Shown: piece after piece, positions 61,853 to 64,000 of the stretch | Layout of the letters: every line of letters starts with the position of its first letter | How positions within the stretch are numbered: position 1 is the first letter of the stretch | Assembly (NCBI RefSeq): GCF_003286085.1 | Contig: NW_020825289.1 | Location: 7,936,001 to 8,000,000 of the forward strand | Source of the DNA: Drosophila persimilis | Taxonomy: Eukaryota; Arthropoda; Insecta; Diptera; Drosophilidae | DNA: 64,000 bases | Reading direction: 5' to 3' | Notes under the pieces: model-generated | What the model was told of the DNA's origin: nothing | Databases searched by the model: none | The model's input: the letters and a program-made list of their open reading frames with translations, nothing else | Translations under genes and position numbers: made by a program

Positions 61853-61979
61853 ATTACAGGTACCCGATATCGTGCGCTCCATATCAGCGGAAAGGATCTT
61901 TGCCCTGCGCCAACAAACCCAAGTCCTGTGGGAACGCTACTTTGGTTCCATCGAGAAAATCGTCTTCACAACCTTCGAG
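19255..61979 (+). CDS. ttv: tout-velu, EXT1-type heparan sulfate co-polymerase (5' part; continues past the window)
   Basis: Type II Golgi glycosyltransferase that elongates heparan sulfate chains with alternating GlcA and GlcNAc, working with its EXT2 partner; in flies it is needed for Hedgehog spread. Coding exons are 19255-20066, 49859-50011, 60281-60355, 60452-60578 and 61860-61979, with phases 2, 2, 2, 0 and 0 at their ends. The 429 residues seen are about 56% of a roughly 760-residue protein. Residues 7-22 ([16 protein letters not shown]) are the membrane anchor and about 23-92 are a variable stem. From [12 protein letters not shown] (93-104) the GT47 exostosin domain begins, with [34 protein letters not shown] and [15 protein letters not shown] blocks, and [19 protein letters not shown] with [15 protein letters not shown]. 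The GT64 half is downstream of the edge. The first ATG is chosen because it opens directly onto the anchor with an A at -3. Intron 1 is 29.8 kb and holds an antisense gene. Confidence 0.97.
20706..20726. repeat. poly-C tract, 21 bases
   Basis: Uninterrupted run of 21 C in ttv intron 1. One of at least five G/C homopolymers of 20 or more bases in this locus. Confidence 0.9.
22377..22399. repeat. poly-C tract, 23 bases
   Basis: Uninterrupted run of 23 C in ttv intron 1. Confidence 0.9.
23820..24560. repeat. AT-rich block with a 170-bp tandem duplication
   Basis: Within AT-rich DNA, a segment containing TTTTATATTTAGATTAAATA and ending in ACTCGCAATAAATATATATT recurs with an offset of 170 bases (copies near 24090-24270 and 24265-24440). 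The two copies differ at only a few positions, so the duplication is recent compared with the surrounding sequence. Confidence 0.8.
25816..25838. repeat. TG microsatellite
   Basis: About eleven TG units in ttv intron 1. Confidence 0.9.
26060..26325 (+). mobile_element. 3' end fragment of a non-LTR (I/Jockey-like) retrotransposon
   Basis: A plus-strand frame ending at TAA 26236-26238 reads [20 protein letters not shown] and then [15 protein letters not shown]. This is the style of ending seen in I/Jockey-type reverse transcriptase ORFs. It is followed by a 60-base 3' UTR and an A-rich TAA-repeat tail (about 26300-26321), as I-clade elements have. Upstream the frame is broken within about 60 codons, so only the extreme 3' end remains, as expected of 5'-truncated insertions. 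The exact family is not identified. Confidence 0.5.
26596..26751. repeat. long imperfect inverted repeat (hairpin)
   Basis: The left arm, from about 26596 to 26652, starts TGAATTTACTAACAGGGTGAC and ends TGAGGACCATCC. The right arm at 26704-26751 is its imperfect reverse complement (GGATGGTCCTCA, then GACGACGTCACC, then TTAGTAATTTA-type ending). Arms are about 50 bases with a loop of about 50. It could be a foldback element, a MITE, or an RNA hairpin if transcribed as part of the ttv intron. Confidence 0.65.
27225..27262. repeat. CT microsatellite (GAGA-type)
   Basis: CCCTCTCT followed by some ten CT units. It lies in a 27.2-28.6 kb stretch rich in CTCTC, a binding context for GAGA factor. 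Confidence 0.8.
27674..27802. repeat. C-rich minisatellite
   Basis: Repeated CCCCACGTTTCTGCC and CTCACGACTGCCTGTCCC modules, with CCCCACGTTTCTGCC present three times. It explains the [15 protein letters not shown] minus-strand frames here. Confidence 0.75.
30478..30868. repeat. minisatellite, about 103-bp unit
   Basis: Units run from CTCGTTCGTTGCTGTG through GCGCTCTCAATTCGCC and GTCGCTAGCTCTTGC to TCAGCTCTCCTGTCC. Unit ends fall at 30498, 30600 and 30703 (period 102-103), and a fourth unit is degenerate. It contains many GCTCTC words. It is intronic in ttv and not coding. Confidence 0.85.
32903..32960. repeat. GGACSM hexamer array
   Basis: Tandem GAGGAC, then CAGGAC/CCGGAC units. Low-complexity frames on both strands arise from it. 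Confidence 0.85.
33785..33823. repeat. ACTAGG hexamer array
   Basis: Six units of ACTAGG/ACTGGG in ttv intron 1. Confidence 0.85.
37290..37500. promoter_or_regulatory. possible intronic regulatory segment, GAGA-rich
   Basis: Short CpG-rich segment with CTCTCGCTCTCGCTCACTCTCGCC, in contrast to the AT-rich flanks. Clustered GAGA-factor-type sites are typical of fly enhancers, promoters and Polycomb response elements. There is no direct evidence of activity. Confidence 0.25.
38091..38130. repeat. GT microsatellite, 20 units
   Basis: Twenty uninterrupted GT units just upstream of the nested antisense gene's 3' end. Likely polymorphic. Confidence 0.95.
39098..40984 (-). CDS. secreted low-complexity protein nested in ttv intron 1, three exons
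   Basis: Complete minus-strand gene. Exons are 40970-40984 (MRKHC), 40806-40882 and 39098-40541, with good GT/AG sites and phases 0 and 2, giving 511 residues and TGA at 39098-39100. Residues 1-23 form a signal peptide ([18 protein letters not shown]), which only appears when the two short upstream exons are joined, and so supports the model. About residues 84-130 are basic and Pro-rich ([23 protein letters not shown]). Later parts are His/Asp-rich ([12 protein letters not shown]), acidic, Ser/Thr-rich ([11 protein letters not shown]), contain seven glutamines, and HQHQHQHK. There are almost no cysteines and no recognisable domain, so it could be a matrix or mucin-like secreted protein. High GC3 and a 1.4-kb open last exon argue strongly for coding. 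Host and guest are antisense, so their promoters act independently. I do not recognise a name. Confidence 0.88.
41341..41590. repeat. 17-bp CT-rich minisatellite
   Basis: Tandem TCTCTGGTCTCTCCTCC units, some with CGCTCTGG or CACCTCT variants. In the minus strand it gives a spurious [16 protein letters not shown] frame. Strong purine/pyrimidine strand asymmetry. Confidence 0.9.
42280..42304. repeat. poly-C tract, 25 bases
   Basis: Uninterrupted run of 25 C in ttv intron 1. Confidence 0.9.
42699..42849. mobile_element. short relative of the adjacent inverted-repeat element
   Basis: 151 bp from CTGCCATGCTCCAGTTTTCG to a right end ATGTGAAAAACTGATCCTGG plus CTG. The right 50 bases match the right end of the 627-bp element next door almost base for base. 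It looks like an internally deleted, older copy. No coding capacity. Confidence 0.5.
42909..43535. mobile_element. 627-bp non-autonomous element with terminal inverted repeats
   Basis: The left end is CAGGCAGGCTCCGTTTTTCA and the right end is the reverse complement of CAGCCAGGCTCCGTTTTTCA, so 19 of 20 bases match. Flanking ATT at 42906-42908 and 43536-43538 could be a 3-bp target duplication. Inside are further inverted TTTCGTTTTCG-type segments and no transposase frame. This is the form of a MITE. The family is not identified. Confidence 0.65.
43615..43960. repeat. T-rich GGTATTTT dispersed repeat, copy 1
   Basis: Repeated words TTGCGGTATTTTTATAG, GGTATTTTGATTATTTTT and a CTGTAA.TTTATGG segment, partly duplicated internally. 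The same words recur at 46.08-46.30 kb, so this is a repeat family and not random T-rich DNA. Confidence 0.6.
46080..46300. repeat. T-rich GGTATTTT dispersed repeat, copy 2
   Basis: Shares TTTGCGGTATT.TTATAG, TTTCAGTGTC, TTTTTGGTATTT and AAAAAACTGTGATCTGTAAAC-like blocks with 43.6-43.96 kb. Flanked by AATTAAATA AT-rich repeats that are themselves duplicated around 46.01-46.06 and 46.32-46.38 kb. Confidence 0.6.
48568..48592. repeat. AC microsatellite
   Basis: Twelve AC units in ttv intron 1, about 1.3 kb before coding exon 2. Confidence 0.9.
49859..50011 (+). CDS. ttv: ttv coding exon 2
   Basis: Preceded by TCTTTGCAG and followed by GTAAGTG. It encodes [19 protein letters not shown] and continues through [20 protein letters not shown] to EYD, then two bases of the next Arg. 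This is a highly conserved GT47 block. Confidence 0.97.
50237..50280. repeat. GTCT/GTCC tetranucleotide array
   Basis: About eleven GTCT or GTCC units, with a block of four GTCC in the middle. Confidence 0.9.
52660..52872. repeat. GCTGTTGCTG-type trinucleotide-based array
   Basis: About 200 bases of GCTGTT, GCTGCC, TCTGTC and GCTTTC units with a repeating higher-order pattern (CTGTCGCTGCCGCTGT recurs). Both strands give long low-complexity frames that should not be called genes. Confidence 0.85.
53532..53570. repeat. GCC trinucleotide array, 13 units
   Basis: Uninterrupted CCG/GCC repeat followed by a short TGA repeat. Confidence 0.95.
53873..53937. repeat. compound CT and GT microsatellite
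   Basis: About thirteen CT units, then CCCCTGTGG, then eleven GT units. Confidence 0.9.
54436..54463. repeat. poly-G tract, 28 bases
   Basis: Uninterrupted run of 28 G on the sense strand of ttv intron 2, the longest homopolymer in the window. Confidence 0.9.
55500..55800. repeat. CTG-rich degenerate array
   Basis: Irregular GCTGCTCTGCC, CTGGCGCTGCC and GCCTCTGCC units. It produces overlapping Cys/Leu-rich frames without other coding support. Confidence 0.7.
57240..58025. repeat. minisatellite, about 123-bp unit with two palindromes
   Basis: CCTAGGAAAGCTTTCCT recurs at 57248, 57372, 57494, 57722, 57844 and 57973 (spacing 122-129, with one unit between 57494 and 57722 that lacks the motif). 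Each unit also has AGCAGCGCTGCTTA followed by GATCAAGATCAAGAGAGGCTG. AGGAAAGCTTTCCT and AGCAGCGCTGCT are perfect palindromes. Copies are very alike, so the array is young or homogenised. Confidence 0.9.
60281..60355 (+). CDS. ttv: ttv coding exon 3
   Basis: Preceded by ACCGTTCCAG, followed by GTGAGC. Encodes [20 protein letters not shown] and LGSF, with split Arg codons at both ends. Confidence 0.97.
60452..60578 (+). CDS. ttv: ttv coding exon 4
   Basis: Preceded by TTTTGCAG, followed by GTGAGCG. Encodes [20 protein letters not shown] and continues to ADERLLLQ, the conserved core of the exostosin domain. Confidence 0.97.
60579..61859. other. ttv intron 4
   Basis: 1.28 kb between coding exons 4 and 5. 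It holds a 20-G run (60976-60995), a GGGCTGTGGCAC repeat near 61635-61675 and a CT microsatellite just before the exon 5 acceptor. Open frames here have no support. Confidence 0.6.
60976..60995. repeat. poly-G tract, 20 bases
   Basis: Uninterrupted run of 20 G in ttv intron 4. Confidence 0.9.
61860..61979 (+). CDS. ttv: ttv coding exon 5
   Basis: A CT microsatellite (61818-61852) serves as the polypyrimidine tract before ATTACAG, and GTGAGT follows the exon. Encodes [20 protein letters not shown] and continues to EKIVFTTFE. It is the last coding exon in the window. Confidence 0.97.
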
Positions 61980-62639
61980 GTGAGTCCCCCACCCCCCCAG
62001 GCCATTTGCATATTTCGTAACCCAACATATTTGTGGCAGATAGGGGGCTGCCGCTGTGGCACGGGTGGCACTGTCTGCGAGGTCTTACATTTCGCAAGTT
62101 GTTGCGGCTTCTTTGCTGGTTTCGGGCTCTCAATCGACAAGAAACGAGTAACGAGAATGTTCTTGGCTCCACTTAAACGTGTGCGTGTGTGTGGGGGGTG
62201 GGGGTTTCTTTGGAAAACTCTTGCTGTTGGGAAAACTACTTCTACTGCCAAAACTTTCAACACAGTGCGTGCCGTAATTAAGCGAGCCGAACTTTTCGTT
62301 TACTCGTTCGACGAGCAGTTCTCGTCGATGTTCGAATTGAAGGCAGGCATTCCCAAGAAATGTCCTAAAAGGTCGCCGCATCCCCTGGGAATCTTCGCCT
62401 GGTCACTAGGTTCTTATATGTTACTGGGCTTCTCTTTAAGTGGGTGGCATACTTTCTGCACAGACTGTCTTTGCATTTGCTTACAAAATGTATCTACCAG
62501 ATACAACAGATACACAAACAAAGTTGTGTGATTTCATATCCTTAAATACTTGGGAAAAGTGTCCACTGGCAGATACCCTGTAAACGACAAGGAATCGCTG
62601 TATTTACGGTAATAATCATAATTTTGGAATGGGATTACT

Positions 62640-63115
62640 CGATATATTTCATGCAGGATCTATTCTTAGAGGAATATCTACAGATTGAAGATTTTTATAG
62701 AATATTTTAGTATCTTGGAGGTGAAGAAGCACTGAAGGTTACCTTTATACCGATATGCTCCTGTTCTCTGACACTACAGGGTATCGATTACTCGATATTT
62801 ATGAGGAGATCATCTATATATTTCATACAGGATCTCATCTTACAGGAATATCTACAGATGGAAGATTTTTATGGAATATTTTAGTATCCTGGAGGTGAAG
62901 GAGCCAATATGCTCCTGTTCTCTGACACTACAGGGTATCGATTACTCGATATTTATGAGGAGATCATCTATATATTTCATACAGGATCTCTTCTTACAGG
63001 AATATCTACAGATTGAAGGTTTTTATGGAATATATTAGTATCCTGGAGGTGAAGAAGCACTGAAGGTTACCTTTATACCGATATGCTCCTGTTCTCTGAC
63101 ACTACAGGGTATCCA
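62640..63115. repeat. three-copy tandem repeat, 154-175 bp unit
   Basis: CAGGATCT anchors lie at 62653, 62828 and 62982. Each unit has TATTTCAT.CAGGATCT, GGAATATCTACAGAT.GAAG, TATCCTGGAGGTGAAG and CTGTTCTCTGACACTACAGG. The middle unit lacks about 21 bases (CTGAAGGTTACCTTTATACC region). Very high identity between copies. Confidence 0.9.
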
Positions 63116-63344
63116 CTCGACGCAAAGCGACAAACAACGTCTAGCTGAGAGCGAATTGTCTCTCGTTTCTCAATGGAAAACGAGTAAAAGGAGTAGAAGA
63201 GTACGAAGTAGAGGAGAGGCGATGCCGAAGGCTGACGGGGTTAAAGACCAAAGTTGAAGGAGGACTGGGATGAGGAGACTCGCGAAAAGCACACTAAACC
63301 GCCACCACTGGAGACCACTTTTCAACACTTAAATTGACACACGG

Positions 63345-63350
<6 letters not shown>

Positions 63351-63382
<32 letters not shown>
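63351..63382. repeat. TG microsatellite, 16 units
   Basis: Sixteen uninterrupted TG units in ttv intron 5. Confidence 0.95.
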
Positions 63383-63384
<2 letters not shown>

Positions 63385-64000
63385 AGAAATGGAGAGTGGG
63401 AGCATCGGGAGGCATCTCGTTTTTCGCGTTAGTGGCAAATCTTTTGGCGAAGAGAGAGAGGGGGGGAGAGAGAGCTGACGACCGACCGACGACACGAAAA
63501 TGTCCTCCTGCCTGTCATTTCGCGGATGGACAAAAACCGCAGCAGCAACGGCAGCCCCAATGCCAGTGGGGAGCCAGGAGGAGAGTTCGCTGCAGATTGC
63601 AGCTTGAAATACATGTCAGAGAGCCGCCCCTTCCGCCTCCGCCACCGCCTCTGCTCTTTTGGGGCTATAATCAATTTACAGTTACATTAAACAGCAGAAG
63701 GACGAAAGGCAGGGGGCAGGGGGCTGGGGGCAGGCGCAAACAGTGTTCGCATGTTACCAGATTAAACACAAATATTTTCCCTGGTCATGAGGCAATTAAC
63801 TAACAGACCAAGACATGGCCAACAAAGGACATGCATGCACGCACTCCTACCCGCCTCGCTTCCTCCCCCGCCCCCCCCCCAACACTCCCTTTTCATGGCC
63901 AACTCTCAATTTATTATTATTGGGCCAAGAAGTGCTGGAACAGCTGCTGAATGCTGGCTTCCTTAATTGGTTTTCGATCGAGTTCAACAGAGATTCAACA

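Larger units (their letters stand above)
61980..64000. other. ttv intron 5 (partial)
   Basis: No further ttv exon is recognisable up to the right edge. It contains a three-copy tandem repeat at 62.64-63.12 kb, a TG microsatellite (63351-63382), GA runs and a C-rich run near 63869-63881. Confidence 0.6.

Noticed and set aside
61632..62531. 299-codon plus-strand frame
   Set aside because: It runs through ttv coding exon 5 in the true frame and then simply reads on into introns on both sides. Only 61860-61979 is supported.
1..64000. CRISPR arrays, prokaryotic operons, phage or toxin systems
   Set aside because: The genes have spliceosomal introns and fly-type families. The tandem arrays are minisatellites without spacer diversity.

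Overview
This window is insect nuclear DNA, almost certainly from a Drosophila fly. It has short phase-consistent introns with GTRAGT donors, TATA-driven cuticle-type genes, many CT/GT/CAG microsatellites, and an unmistakable tout-velu (ttv, the fly EXT1 heparan sulfate co-polymerase). In D. melanogaster, Cpr51A and ttv both map to the 51A-B region of chromosome arm 2R (Muller element C), so finding both here fits conserved synteny. The dense long poly-C/poly-G tracts and minisatellites make me suspect an obscura-group species, but that is inference. No bacterial, phage or CRISPR content is visible. Layout, left to right: (1) 0.4-3.4 kb holds a minus-strand RR-type cuticle protein (Cpr51A-like, two exons) whose 2.3-kb intron contains a complete plus-strand gene for a small secreted WAP-like cysteine-rich protein. 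(2) 3.4-10 kb is mostly non-coding and holds one doubtful small minus-strand gene near 8 kb that seems frameshifted. (3) 10.1-11.8 kb holds a complete six-exon minus-strand sugar-transporter-like MFS gene of 460 residues. (4) 11.8-18.4 kb is intergenic with an AT-rich block. (5) From about 18.4 kb to the right edge lies ttv: a promoter-like segment, a long 5' leader with upstream ORFs, a large first coding exon, a 29.8-kb intron, then four more coding exons at 49.9, 60.3, 60.5 and 61.9 kb. The C-terminal GT64 half lies beyond the window. ttv intron 1 contains another complete gene on the opposite strand (39.1-41.0 kb, 511 residues, secreted, low-complexity, not recognised). The rest of the window is introns and intergenic DNA rich in repeats: three minisatellite arrays with units of about 103, 123 and 150-175 bp, a 17-bp CT-rich array, a pair of related elements with terminal inverted repeats at 42.7-43.5 kb, a T-rich GGTATTTT repeat present twice, a probable non-LTR retrotransposon 3' end at 26.1-26.3 kb, and a long imperfect hairpin at 26.6-26.75 kb. 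The genes are not an operon. Their links are physical: nested genes inside introns, and shared chromatin around the long ttv locus. I see no convincing new multi-gene system. The best second-look items are the nested genes, the frameshifted small gene, the MFS protein that lacks the usual sugar-contact residues, the hairpin, the inverted-repeat elements and the palindromic minisatellite.
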